The position numbers were made by a program, and so were the translations under genes. Below are positions 14,347 through 21,277 of a stretch of 33,433 nucleotides of DNA, piece after piece; within the stretch, counting starts at the first letter, position 1; each line of letters opens with the position of its first letter. A model generated the notes under the pieces. That model did not search any database, was not told the DNA's origin, and saw nothing but the letters and a program-made list of their open reading frames with translations. Source of the DNA: a virus; the IMG/VR virus record IMGVR_UViG_3300042892_003012, positions 1 to 33,433 of that record; one strand, 5' to 3'.

Positions 14347-14707
14347 GCGTTATACCCAACTCCAACTGACACGAATTTTTGTTCAACAAGGCAACTTGCC
14401 CATGGCCGAAACTTCTGACTACCAACGGGCCTGGTGGATGAATCCCACTGATGCCAACAGCCTCAGACTGACCTTGCAGGGTCTACAGTTTGTCAAGGCC
14501 GTTCTTAAAATACAAAGTTATGAATTTACCTTGCCCGAAGATCTAACCAATCACAATCTCCTGCAACTGGAACGCTGGTTCAAAGGCATGTACTACCTGC
14601 TCAAACGACACAAGATTATCTTGTTCGAAGAAGAAGAAGCACTCATGTTGACCTTGCATGGTTCAGACTTAAAAACCTACCTAGATAACTTGGAAAGCCA
14701 AAGTTAG
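14321..14707 (+). CDS. Conserved helical protein, 128 aa (start uncertain)
   Basis: From the GTG at 14321 the protein reads KRYTQLQLTRIFVQQGNLPMAETSDYQRAWWMNPTDANSLRLT, then LLQLERWFKGMYYLLKRHKIILFEEEEALMLTLHGSDLKTYLDNLE. The helix-forming RYTQLQLTRIF stretch before Met28 looks like real protein, so the GTG is preferred; an ATG at 14402 would give 101 residues and drop it. Acidic cluster FEEEEA is near the C-terminus. Function is unknown. Its TAG stop lies in a perfect palindrome beside the nuclease promoter. Confidence 0.6.
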   Translation: MPATKSTPKRYTQLQLTRIFVQQGNLPMAETSDYQRAWWMNPTDANSLRLTLQGLQFVKAVLKIQSYEFTLPEDLTNHNLLQLERWFKGMYYLLKRHKIILFEEEEALMLTLHGSDLKTYLDNLESQS

Positions 14708-14718
14708 TGATCACTAAC
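14703..14718. promoter_or_regulatory. Perfect 16-bp palindrome before nuclease promoter
   Basis: GTTAGTGATCACTAAC is its own reverse complement and includes the stop codon of the upstream gene. It ends 17 bp before the -35 box of the nuclease promoter. It could bind a dimeric regulator; its arms do not match the other dyads in the module. Confidence 0.5.
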
Positions 14719-14732
14719 ATAAGGTCTCCGTT

Positions 14733-14765
14733 TGGTTGACCTAAAATTCCCAAAATAGTATAATA
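14733..14765 (+). repeat. Promoter cassette repeat, copy 1
   Basis: These 33 bases recur at 20952-20984 with a single difference (T at 14742, C at 20961). Both copies contain a complete TTGACC/17 bp/TATAAT promoter with an identical spacer apart from that base. Confidence 0.9.
14736..14764 (+). promoter_or_regulatory. Sigma70-type promoter for the nuclease gene
   Basis: TTGACC (14736-14741), 17 bp, TATAAT (14759-14764). TTGGAGAAGAAG in the leader is a strong ribosome site just before the ATG at 14784. Confidence 0.88.
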
Positions 14766-14783
14766 GTTTTTTGGAGAAGAAGA

Positions 14784-15380
14784 ATGAACATTATACAACA
14801 ACATCAATTTGCAAACTATTGCATTGATCCGGATGCCTTTCATCCTAGCAAAGTACAGACCATTGATGCACTAGTTGCCGCATTAAAAAAACAAAGCAAG
14901 GGCCAAACAGTATTTTGGGAAAACGATGAAAAGTATTTCGGAGAAGGTTTTGAATCTTGGTGGGCCATTGCGGCAAAACTACGCGGACATGATAAACGTA
15001 TTGACCTCATTGATTATTTGCCAGCAGGCAAAGACGAATTTGGACTAGACGGCTATGCTGGTTGCCATTTAGAAACTACCTTACGCGGCAAGGCAGGAGC
15101 ACAATGTAAAGCAACGTCTGACGCTACTAAATTGTTCGACCGCTTCAATACAGGTAACTTAGGTACCCCTTTAGAGGCCGCCGCAATTTGGCAGTTGGAC
15201 CGTGTAGTGTTTGTTACTACAGGTGCAGGTATTCATCCCAAAATTTTAGCAACATGGAATCAAAATCGGCACTTAGTCCGAGTTCTAAATAGAACTGATC
15301 TTGCTAACATTTTTGACAATTCATTGGATGTTTGGGAAAATTGGCATCAAAGTCTATTGACAGCACAGGTATCTGTGTAG
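14784..15380 (+). CDS. Predicted Mrr-like/PD-(D/E)XK nuclease
   Basis: A 198-residue protein in which ...EFGLDGYAG... (Asp89) is followed 18-20 residues later by GAQCKAT (Gln107-x-Lys109). D...QxK with a Gly-rich approach is the restriction-endonuclease fold of Mrr-type enzymes. It precedes an SF2 helicase, and type ISP restriction enzymes begin with such a domain followed by helicase and methyltransferase in one chain; here they are separate genes. GxDG as metal site is seen, but the upstream acidic residue of the active site is not certain. The -35 box of the helicase promoter lies in its last codons. Confidence 0.68.
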   Translation: MNIIQQHQFANYCIDPDAFHPSKVQTIDALVAALKKQSKGQTVFWENDEKYFGEGFESWWAIAAKLRGHDKRIDLIDYLPAGKDEFGLDGYAGCHLETTLRGKAGAQCKATSDATKLFDRFNTGNLGTPLEAAAIWQLDRVVFVTTGAGIHPKILATWNQNRHLVRVLNRTDLANIFDNSLDVWENWHQSLLTAQVSV

Positions 15381-15386
15381 TATAAT
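15357..15386 (+). promoter_or_regulatory. Sigma70-type promoter for the helicase gene
   Basis: TTGACA (15357-15362) lies within the end of the nuclease gene, with an 18 bp spacer and TATAAT at 15381-15386. An AATAAATA late-type box overlaps the -10, so early and late reading are both conceivable. Confidence 0.78.
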
Positions 15387-15393
15387 AAATACT

Positions 15394-15422
15394 ATTGTAA
15401 TTGACGAAGCCCCAATTACAAT
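15394..15422. promoter_or_regulatory. Perfect 10-bp inverted repeat at the helicase start site
   Basis: ATTGTAATTG (15394-15403), 9 nt of ACGAAGCCC, then CAATTACAAT (15413-15422). It begins just where transcription from the upstream promoter should start and is followed by four T. It may be an operator or an RNA hairpin; a weak terminator for the nuclease gene is another reading. Confidence 0.6.
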
Positions 15423-15461
15423 TTTAAACTCTATGGGCTATGACAACAAATTGGAGAAAAC

Positions 15462-16955
15462 ATGTCAAAACTTAATCTAGGTCTATACGACCACGTCGAA
15501 GACGCAATCATTGCCGTTACACAATCACAAACCGATCGAGGTCGTTGTATTATCCCCACAGGCGGCGGTAAAACTGCGGTAGAAGCTCACAGCCTTCGCC
15601 TTCGTGGGATTAGCAACGAATTCAAAATCCACCTGATTCTTGCTCCACGCATTGCACTTGCCAACCAATTGATCAAAGAATTTCGTGGTTACATTGGTCA
15701 CAATTATTTAGGTGTAGCATTTCACAGTGGCAAGGACGAGCAAGACTACAGTCAAATCAATTGGGAAGAAACTGCTACCACATCACGTGAAGTGATCAAT
15801 GAAAAGATTGCCGAAGCACAAGGCCGCGGTAAAAATCTTGTGATCTTCAGCACATACCATTCTGCATGGAAACTAGTAGATCATGATTTTGGTATGGTCA
15901 TTGCTGACGAAAGCCAGTATTGTGTAGGCAAGGATTACTTTGATACTATTACCAAACTCAATGCAGAATTCAAACTGTTCTGCACAGCCACAGAAAAGCA
16001 TGTAGAACATAACCCACTTGGTCGTGGACTCAACAATGAAACAGTATTTGGTGCAGAAATTTACAAAATTTCTGCAGGTGAGTTGATTGCCCAGGGCATT
16101 ATTGTACCGCCCCGTGTGCATGTTATGACCGCAGAAAAATCGGCCAAAAGTGCAAGTTCTGTAGTTGACGAGTCTATTAAAATTGCCGAGCACCAACACA
16201 CATTGACAATTCATCAAGGCATGCCCTACAGCAAAATCTTGTTTGCAATGAATGGCACCGACGACATTCGCAAGATTGTTGCCAGCATTGCTCGCATTAA
16301 GCAAGCATTGCCAACTCATCGTATTTTTACTATCATGAGTAATGAGAAATATGGTGCTATGATTGATGGTCAAAAGACCATTAACATCATGCATGCCGGG
16401 CAAGTGTGGCAAAACAAGATCAGCCGTAGTGTGTTTTTTAAAGAGCTTCGCGAAACAGACAATGCACTGATCTTTCACTATGACATTATCAGCGAAGGCA
16501 TTGACATCGATGGTATCACTGGAGTGGTTATCAACCGCAACATGCAACTGGCTAAATTGTTGCAAACCATTGGTCGTGCCGTTAGAAAATACAAGGCTAA
16601 TCCTGCACTGAAACCTCAGGCCTGGGTTACTATCCCTGTGATTGACGGAGATGCTGAAAACAAAGATTGGGTTGAGCGTGTGTTAACTCACATCAAGGCC
16701 GGCGGTTTTGCAATTGAAAACATCAAGTTTACCGGTCAAGATGGTCCCGGTACAGACGATGACACTGGGCTAGAAAACCAATTTGGTAACACAACCAAAG
16801 GCACAGTACAGACCATGATTCAAAACATTGTGCATGAGATCGAAGATGGTGTATACTGGAAGAAACTTACAGAAATGACCTTTGCAGAACGCATGGCTAA
16901 AATGGCCCAGGGCGTTAAAACTATTGTAAAAATACAACAAAATCCCAACCTTTAA
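15462..16955 (+). CDS. SF2 DEAD/H-like helicase (restriction-type translocase)
   Basis: A 497-residue two-domain helicase. Motif I PTGGGKT (32-38), Ia LILAPRIALANQL, motif II DESQ (149-152), motif III TAT (175-177), motif V SEGIDID (344-350) and motif VI QTIGRAVR (368-375). The order and spacing are complete. DESQ rather than DEAD/DECH, and the close nuclease and methyltransferase genes, fit the translocase of a type ISP/III-like or other nuclease-helicase system. There is no fused nuclease or methylase. GGAGAAAAC precedes the ATG. Its stop codon lies in the next palindrome. Confidence 0.9.
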   Translation: MSKLNLGLYDHVEDAIIAVTQSQTDRGRCIIPTGGGKTAVEAHSLRLRGISNEFKIHLILAPRIALANQLIKEFRGYIGHNYLGVAFHSGKDEQDYSQINWEETATTSREVINEKIAEAQGRGKNLVIFSTYHSAWKLVDHDFGMVIADESQYCVGKDYFDTITKLNAEFKLFCTATEKHVEHNPLGRGLNNETVFGAEIYKISAGELIAQGIIVPPRVHVMTAEKSAKSASSVVDESIKIAEHQHTLTIHQGMPYSKILFAMNGTDDIRKIVASIARIKQALPTHRIFTIMSNEKYGAMIDGQKTINIMHAGQVWQNKISRSVFFKELRETDNALIFHYDIISEGIDIDGITGVVINRNMQLAKLLQTIGRAVRKYKANPALKPQAWVTIPVIDGDAENKDWVERVLTHIKAGGFAIENIKFTGQDGPGTDDDTGLENQFGNTTKGTVQTMIQNIVHEIEDGVYWKKLTEMTFAERMAKMAQGVKTIVKIQQNPNL

Positions 16956-16961
16956 AGGTTG
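16946..16961. promoter_or_regulatory. Perfect 16-bp palindrome overlapping the methylase -35
   Basis: CAACCTTTAAAGGTTG covers the helicase stop codon and the first bases of the -35 box (TTGACA 16959-16964). A protein bound here would block the promoter, so it is a good candidate operator. Confidence 0.65.
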
Positions 16962-16987
16962 ACAATTATTGGCAATTTTGCTATAAT
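16959..16987 (+). promoter_or_regulatory. Consensus sigma70 promoter for the methylase genes
   Basis: TTGACA (16959-16964), 17 bp, TATAAT (16982-16987), with TGC before the -10. Both hexamers are exact, so this should be among the strongest promoters in the window. Confidence 0.9.
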
Positions 16988-16999
16988 TATTGCTACAGT

Positions 17000-17035
17000 A
17001 CAAGAACATTCCCCTTTATGCTCTTGTTACTTTTT
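17000..17035 (+). terminator. Leader hairpin with T-run, attenuator candidate
   Basis: ACAAGAACAT (17000-17009) and ATGCTCTTGT (17018-17027) pair over ten bases with one A-C mismatch, around a TTCCCCTTT loop (the arms are 8 nt apart), and TTTTT follows at 17031-17035. It lies between the promoter and the methylase ATG (17063), so it may terminate some transcripts or control them. Confidence 0.5.
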
Positions 17036-17062
17036 ATACACAAAGGAATGGAGAATTGAATC

Positions 17063-18208
17063 ATGATATCTTGGACATATACAGATCAGAAGAAAGACCT
17101 TGAGTTTTGTTTTGAGAGTGGAGATTTTGCTCCATCAACCAGATACAAACTTCAGTCACCTTTCAATGCTACAAAATCATACCCATCAAACTCAACATGG
17201 GATCTTTGGTTTGCGGTACTTTCAAACTATTCGTTTACTTTCACTGGACAAGATGTTATACTTGTCAAATACAACATTGAGGCTGTCTTGATGTTGGTTG
17301 AGGACTTTGGCATTGCACCTGCATCGATTACCTTGCTGAGTGACAATGACAACAAAACTGCTCTAGCACAAGCCTGGGGAGTAACAGTCATTACTGACTG
17401 CAAGGAGATACCTGAAATGAAATTTACACACGTGATCAAGAACCCGCCATGGGATGACGGCATTTACGCAAAATTTTGGCCGCTGGCATACGAAGCTTTA
17501 GTACTCGACGGATATCAACTTGATATCCTACCAACTAACTGGATGACACTGGTTAGTTTTGCCTCTTCTCGAAAGTATTTGCTTGAAAACTTTCAAATTT
17601 TGAGTATTCGAATTTATGACAACAGCAAAGGTCAAGTATTTGAAGCGGCCCCTGGCGGCGATGTAGTGGTCATGGTATCACGTAAGAGTTCTAACCCTGA
17701 CAATACGTTAGTTGAATACACTTACTTTGACAATCCTACATTTACTGTAGACTTGTCACGCCATGAAATTTGGCCCATGTACACAACTGCATTGTCGGTT
17801 AAGATCTGGGATATGGTTGTAAGCAAAAAGATTAACAACATTAACTGGGACAAAAAAGCACCTACTCCTTACTTTGTAAGTGCCCCAACAAAAGTGCATC
17901 AACGTATCAACCCCAACTTTATGAATGGCCCTCCGGGCTCTCGGTGGGACTTGAACACCCTCAAAGGTATTGCAGATGAACAACAGTTCTTCTTTGACAC
18001 AAGCGAGAAAGCCACGTTACATCATGAATGGTTTGGAACAGACATGTTTGCCTACATTCTTGCTATGGCAAAAAGCCAAATGAAGAATCAGCCTCACCCG
18101 ATTGCATACACTGGAGAGCATAACTTTACTAACAACGATTTTGTTAGTTACTTTGGTTTTACCAAACAACATCTTGATGAGGTAGCAGAATGGAAATTGA
18201 ATTCATAA
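17063..18208 (+). CDS. DNA methyltransferase, catalytic half with NPPW motif
   Basis: A 381-residue protein. THVIKNPPWDDGIYAKFW (motif IV, NPPW at 127-130) is typical of N6-adenine methylases, and the following LVLDGYQLDILPTNWM, then YDNSKGQVF and VVVMVSRKS, is the usual post-motif IV part. The expected SAM-binding motif I (DPxxGxG) is missing from the first 126 residues: the strand VILVKYNIEAVLMLVED lies in its place. The next gene holds a proper motif I, so the two chains may form one enzyme. The last ~150 residues could be the target-recognition part. AAAGGAATGGAG precedes the start. Confidence 0.8.
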   Translation: MISWTYTDQKKDLEFCFESGDFAPSTRYKLQSPFNATKSYPSNSTWDLWFAVLSNYSFTFTGQDVILVKYNIEAVLMLVEDFGIAPASITLLSDNDNKTALAQAWGVTVITDCKEIPEMKFTHVIKNPPWDDGIYAKFWPLAYEALVLDGYQLDILPTNWMTLVSFASSRKYLLENFQILSIRIYDNSKGQVFEAAPGGDVVVMVSRKSSNPDNTLVEYTYFDNPTFTVDLSRHEIWPMYTTALSVKIWDMVVSKKINNINWDKKAPTPYFVSAPTKVHQRINPNFMNGPPGSRWDLNTLKGIADEQQFFFDTSEKATLHHEWFGTDMFAYILAMAKSQMKNQPHPIAYTGEHNFTNNDFVSYFGFTKQHLDEVAEWKLNS

Positions 18209-18672
18209 GAAAGCACATACAAGACCGCGAGTACATGAGCGGAGTTGAGCGAGACAAAGCTAGAGTCAAGGCCACCGGAGAGATCTTTACAAAATTGGCC
18301 ACCGCCCAAGCGAGTCTTGACAAGATTGAGCAGTTTGATCCAACTGCTTTTTCTGATCCAACTAAAACATTTTGCGATCCGGCAGCGGGTGACGGCAATC
18401 TGATTAGCGAGGCGTTGATCCGAAAACTGGAAGCTGTAGCAGTCAACGGCGAAGTTACTGTAAAACAATTTGAACAGGCACTATCCACGATTTATGGTGT
18501 AGATCTTATGCCCGACAATGTTCGACTATGCCAAGATCGATTGCTGTGTGAACAAGAACACCTACGACATATAGTAGAAAAGAACATTGTATGTTCTGAT
18601 GCATTAACATACAATTACTGTTTTGGAGAACCCGAAACATTTGGTAATGGATTATTTGAATTGACCAATTAA
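18190..18672 (+). CDS. DNA methyltransferase, SAM-binding half without motif IV
   Basis: A 160-residue protein. The TGEIFTKLATAQASLDKI lead is motif X-like, followed by FCDPAAGDGNLI (motif I; DPAAGDG at 63-69), IYGVDLMPDNVRLCQDRL (motif II) and NIVCSDALTYN (motif III). The usual next element (FDVIIGNPPY) is absent and the protein stops. It therefore supplies the SAM pocket but not the catalytic loop, whereas the upstream gene has the reverse. The genes overlap by 19 nt in different frames, so they may be made in equal amounts. A frameshift link is possible but would need testing. Confidence 0.8.
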   Translation: MEIEFIRKHIQDREYMSGVERDKARVKATGEIFTKLATAQASLDKIEQFDPTAFSDPTKTFCDPAAGDGNLISEALIRKLEAVAVNGEVTVKQFEQALSTIYGVDLMPDNVRLCQDRLLCEQEHLRHIVEKNIVCSDALTYNYCFGEPETFGNGLFELTN

Positions 18673-18689
18673 TACTATTAAAGTATAAT
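18661..18689 (+). promoter_or_regulatory. Sigma70-type promoter for the HNH gene
   Basis: TTGACC (18661-18666) is formed by the last codons of the methylase half, then 17 bp, then TATAAT (18684-18689). It would drive the HNH and downstream ABC-GNAT genes. Confidence 0.85.
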
Positions 18690-18704
18690 TAGGTTTACTA
18701 ATTA
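18686..18704. promoter_or_regulatory. Inverted repeat over the HNH -10 and start site
   Basis: TAATTAG (18686-18692), 5 nt, CTAATTA (18698-18704): a perfect 7-bp dyad covering the end of the -10 box and the likely start site. It has the position expected of an operator. Confidence 0.5.
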
Positions 18705-18720
18705 AAACAGGTAAACAATT

Positions 18721-19083
18721 ATGTTAGTATGTATAAATCACGGTTGCAATAAATTCTGTATACCAAGCGGTGTTAGTAAAAAAGGTATAGTCAAGTATCG
18801 TGTTCATTGTAGTCATTGTCAAGGTGCTAGTTACGGACGGCATCCGCATAGGGAAGGCGTGACGCCTTTTAAACAAGGTAAATGTAGTAACATAAACGGT
18901 AAATTGGGATTTAATTGTCCAACAGATTTTAATAAATTTCCAGAGTGGGCAAAAGGATTAACTGAAGTTGATCATATAGATGGAAACAATGCTAACCACA
19001 GTCATGATAATCTGCAAGAACTTTGTGTATATTGTCATAAACTCAAAGGCCAAATGAATGGCGACTATAAGCGTAAAAAATGA
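18721..19083 (+). CDS. HNH endonuclease with zinc cysteines
   Basis: A 120-residue protein. TEVDHIDGNNANHSHDNLQELCVYCHKLKG has the HNH/His-Me-finger core: D84-H85 on the first strand, N97 in the middle, and C102-x2-C105-H106. The N-terminus (CINHGCNKFC, then HCSHC) has further Cys-pairs for zinc. Such short enzymes are either free-standing homing nucleases or restriction-type. The gene is visibly A/T-richer than its neighbours, in line with a mobile origin. It ends by ATGA overlap with the ABC-GNAT gene. Confidence 0.88.
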   Translation: MLVCINHGCNKFCIPSGVSKKGIVKYRVHCSHCQGASYGRHPHREGVTPFKQGKCSNINGKLGFNCPTDFNKFPEWAKGLTEVDHIDGNNANHSHDNLQELCVYCHKLKGQMNGDYKRKK

Positions 19084-20138
19084 GCTACTTAGAAGAAATT
19101 AAACGCAAGTACGATATTACAGACCACAAAGAAACGGCGGTAGAAATACCCGAGCTTCCTACTGATGGTATTGTATTGATTGTTGGCACATCAGGCTCGG
19201 GTAAAAGTACTATCTTACGTAGCCTAGGTGAACTACGTCAGCCTGTAGTAGATAACAATCGTAATACAATAGAGAACTTTACCACACCCGAACGTGGCGA
19301 AGAGTTATTGTTGGCCTGTGGACTGAGAACAATTCCTACTTGGTTCCGATCACCTGCAACATTAAGCAATGGTGAGTATCACAGGTTTGAAATGGCTATT
19401 AGTTTAGATCAAGGACTTGGCACAGTAGATGAGTTTACGTCGGTTGTCGACCGTGATACCGCCAAGAGTCTTGCCTTAAGTATTCGCAAGTTTTATGATC
19501 GACGTGGTACTACAGAACCACTTTATATTGCTTCATGCCACAGAGACATTGTTGACTGGTTAGATCCAGACTGGGTGTATGACACAGACCTGCAGAAACT
19601 TGATAACCGGAGGTCACTTCTTCCAGTGGGAAGACGACCACCAATTACACTCACCATCCGAAGCACAACGCCGGACTATTGGCGATATTTCAGTAAGTAT
19701 CACTATCTAGATACCAGGATGAGTCGCAGTGTCCACTGCTATGTGGGGCTCATCGGTGACAAACCTGTGGCCTTCCATGCTGCCATACATTCAACCAATA
19801 GAGATATCCATAGTTACTGGCGTGGTCATAGGACTGTGGTGTTACCTGAATTCCAAGGCATGGGCATAGGCACAGCATTCAGTGATGCCATAGCAGAAAT
19901 GTATGTGAGTCGTGGCATGAGATACTTCAGCAAAACTGCCCATCCCAGCTTTGGTGAACACCGAGAGAAATCACCGTTATGGCGGGCAACATCAACCAAT
20001 CGGAAAAGTCGAAAAAGCAGTTATTTGCTCAAGGACGGCTCTATCCGGGCCATGCCGGGCTACGGTGGCAACGCCCAAATTGCCTTGAGAGATGCGGATC
20101 GTGTGTGCTACAGCCATGAATACCTGGGCAAGAAGTAA
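19080..20138 (+). CDS. ABC-type ATPase fused to a GNAT acyltransferase
   Basis: A 352-residue fusion. Residues 1-185 hold an ABC ATPase: Walker A GTSGSGKS (36-43), signature LSNGE (95-99), Walker B GTVDEF (114-119) with catalytic Glu, and the switch His154. Residues about 190-350 form a GNAT domain: HYL (208-210), strand VAFHAAIH, then RTVVLPEFQGMGIG (251-264, acyl-CoA pyrophosphate loop) and HPSFGEHREKSPLWRA. The soluble ABC part resembles SMC/Rad50-like DNA ATPases rather than transporters. Mom of phage Mu, which modifies adenine in DNA, is also a GNAT-like protein; a similar role here is an inference from context and fold. Confidence 0.85.
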   Translation: MSYLEEIKRKYDITDHKETAVEIPELPTDGIVLIVGTSGSGKSTILRSLGELRQPVVDNNRNTIENFTTPERGEELLLACGLRTIPTWFRSPATLSNGEYHRFEMAISLDQGLGTVDEFTSVVDRDTAKSLALSIRKFYDRRGTTEPLYIASCHRDIVDWLDPDWVYDTDLQKLDNRRSLLPVGRRPPITLTIRSTTPDYWRYFSKYHYLDTRMSRSVHCYVGLIGDKPVAFHAAIHSTNRDIHSYWRGHRTVVLPEFQGMGIGTAFSDAIAEMYVSRGMRYFSKTAHPSFGEHREKSPLWRATSTNRKSRKSSYLLKDGSIRAMPGYGGNAQIALRDADRVCYSHEYLGKK

Positions 20139-20139
20139 T

Positions 20140-20889
20140 ATGAAAAAATTTGATAGTTTAGTAATACTCGGGGATAGTTGGTCATGGGGGTCAGAGTTGC
20201 CAGAAGATATTCGTGTGGCAAGTAGATTTGATGCCCTATTAGGAGAACAACTCAAATTAGAATGCATTAATTTATCTCGAGAAAGTGCATCAAATTTTTG
20301 CCTTAAGTGGCATTGGCTCGATTGGTTGTTGACTACTCCTGTTTATAAAAATCCACTGGTGATTGTAGGAATCACTGGGCCTAATCGTCAACTAATTTAT
20401 AACAATCGGGCAGAGTTTTTTCAAGAAGGCGGCGGTGGTCGGTTAGTGAGCGAAGACGTAGTTCTATCCAATTGGGGAAACTCACAAGAGGTAGGTGGAT
20501 TTATACGAGCATTTCCTAACTATATCGATAACCCAACGCCAATTAAAACCAAATGTCAAGAAAACTTTTATCGATATAATTACAATGATACAATGGCGGA
20601 AATTTATTCCATCTGGGAAATTAATCATTTAAACTCGTTGATAAAGTCGGCAGGCGGTCAGGCAATATTCTGGTCTAATTTTCATTTGTATAATCAAGTT
20701 TCATTGCCTTGGTGTCAACTATTATTAAATTCTGTTAATCTAGTTGATTCACTGCACCCAATATCATCGTCGTTGCGATCAAAGAAGAATCATGTATGCC
20801 CAGGTGGTCACCCAAATATTGCCGGACACAAGTATATACAAAATATCTTATTACAGCACCTGATTGATCACGAGATCGTACGCCAGTAA
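20140..20889 (+). CDS. SGNH-like hydrolase, third family member
   Basis: Starts two bases after the ABC-GNAT stop. LVILGDSWSWGSELP has the nucleophile block GDSW (Ser12 region), VIVGITGPNRQL a later strand, and the end DSLHPISSSLR ... CPGGHPNIAGHKYIQ gives the C-terminal His (GGHPNIAGH). It is more distant from the tandem pair at 10334-11769. At 249 residues it has normal length. The C-terminal HPN-x-x-G-H is the most canonical SGNH end, with Gly-Gly instead of the Asp three residues before the His. The role (deacylation of glycan or another ester) is inferred. Confidence 0.75.
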   Translation: MKKFDSLVILGDSWSWGSELPEDIRVASRFDALLGEQLKLECINLSRESASNFCLKWHWLDWLLTTPVYKNPLVIVGITGPNRQLIYNNRAEFFQEGGGGRLVSEDVVLSNWGNSQEVGGFIRAFPNYIDNPTPIKTKCQENFYRYNYNDTMAEIYSIWEINHLNSLIKSAGGQAIFWSNFHLYNQVSLPWCQLLLNSVNLVDSLHPISSSLRSKKNHVCPGGHPNIAGHKYIQNILLQHLIDHEIVRQ

Positions 20890-20921
20890 ATATAGCCTTA
20901 AAAATCAACGACTTACGTACT

Positions 20922-20950
20922 TAAAATACCCCGTTTTTAGGGGGTTTTTT
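20922..20950 (+). terminator. Rho-independent terminator
   Basis: AAAATACCCC, loop GTTTTTAG and GGGGTTTTTT: a five-pair ACCCC/GGGGT stem extended by A-T pairs, with a run of six T (20945-20950). It follows the SGNH gene and precedes the second promoter copy. Confidence 0.88.
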
Positions 20951-20951
20951 A

Positions 20952-20984
20952 TGGTTGACCCAAAATTCCCAAAATAGTATAATA
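20952..20984 (+). repeat. Promoter cassette repeat, copy 2
   Basis: Differs from 14733-14765 by one base. It begins directly after the terminator's T-run. Confidence 0.9.
20955..20983 (+). promoter_or_regulatory. Sigma70-type promoter for the 21014 gene
   Basis: TTGACC (20955-20960), 17 bp, TATAAT (20978-20983). TTAGGAGC lies before the ATG at 21014. A strong terminator and a strong promoter placed back to back mark a clear transcription-unit border. Confidence 0.88.
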
Positions 20985-21013
20985 CTTGTATAGTTAATTT
21001 TTAGGAGCTAAAC

Positions 21014-21277
21014 ATGGTTGGACTAACAATAGTAGATGGTGATATCATCCGTAGTTATGATTTCAAACCTATGGCGGGCCGTGAAGATACCTTTGTGGAA
21101 GGCCAAGTGTTAGACAGTCATAATACCGAACAAGGTTATCAAGCATACAAGATCCTGGTTACCAAAGATTCATGGAGCGATGCTGAAGACAAAGGTCGTT
21201 TGGGTCATGTGGTATTTGTGCCTTGGAGAGTGAGTTTTAGCGAGTTCCAAGGTCGTGTGATGAACTTATCGAGATGA
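21014..21277 (+). CDS. Small beta-rich protein, 87 aa
   Basis: The protein (MVGLTIVDGDIIRSYDF...) alternates short strands with acidic loops: TFVEGQVLDSHNTEQGYQAYKILVTKD then GHVVFVPWRVSFSEFQGRVMNL, like an SH3-type barrel. An AGGAG site precedes the ATG. Similar small proteins occur in T4-like marine phages by memory. The stop overlaps the next start (ATGA). Function is unknown. Confidence 0.65.
   Translation: MVGLTIVDGDIIRSYDFKPMAGREDTFVEGQVLDSHNTEQGYQAYKILVTKDSWSDAEDKGRLGHVVFVPWRVSFSEFQGRVMNLSR

Noticed and set aside
15873-16565. Long open frame of 230 codons on the minus strand within the helicase gene
   Set aside because: It runs opposite to a helicase with a full motif set, has no ribosome site or promoter and encodes a Cys/His-heavy sequence typical of antisense reading.
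18190-18672. Second methylase as a pseudogene fragment
   Set aside because: Motif I to III are intact and the gene has a clean stop and regulatory elements; the complementary content of the upstream gene makes a split enzyme more likely.
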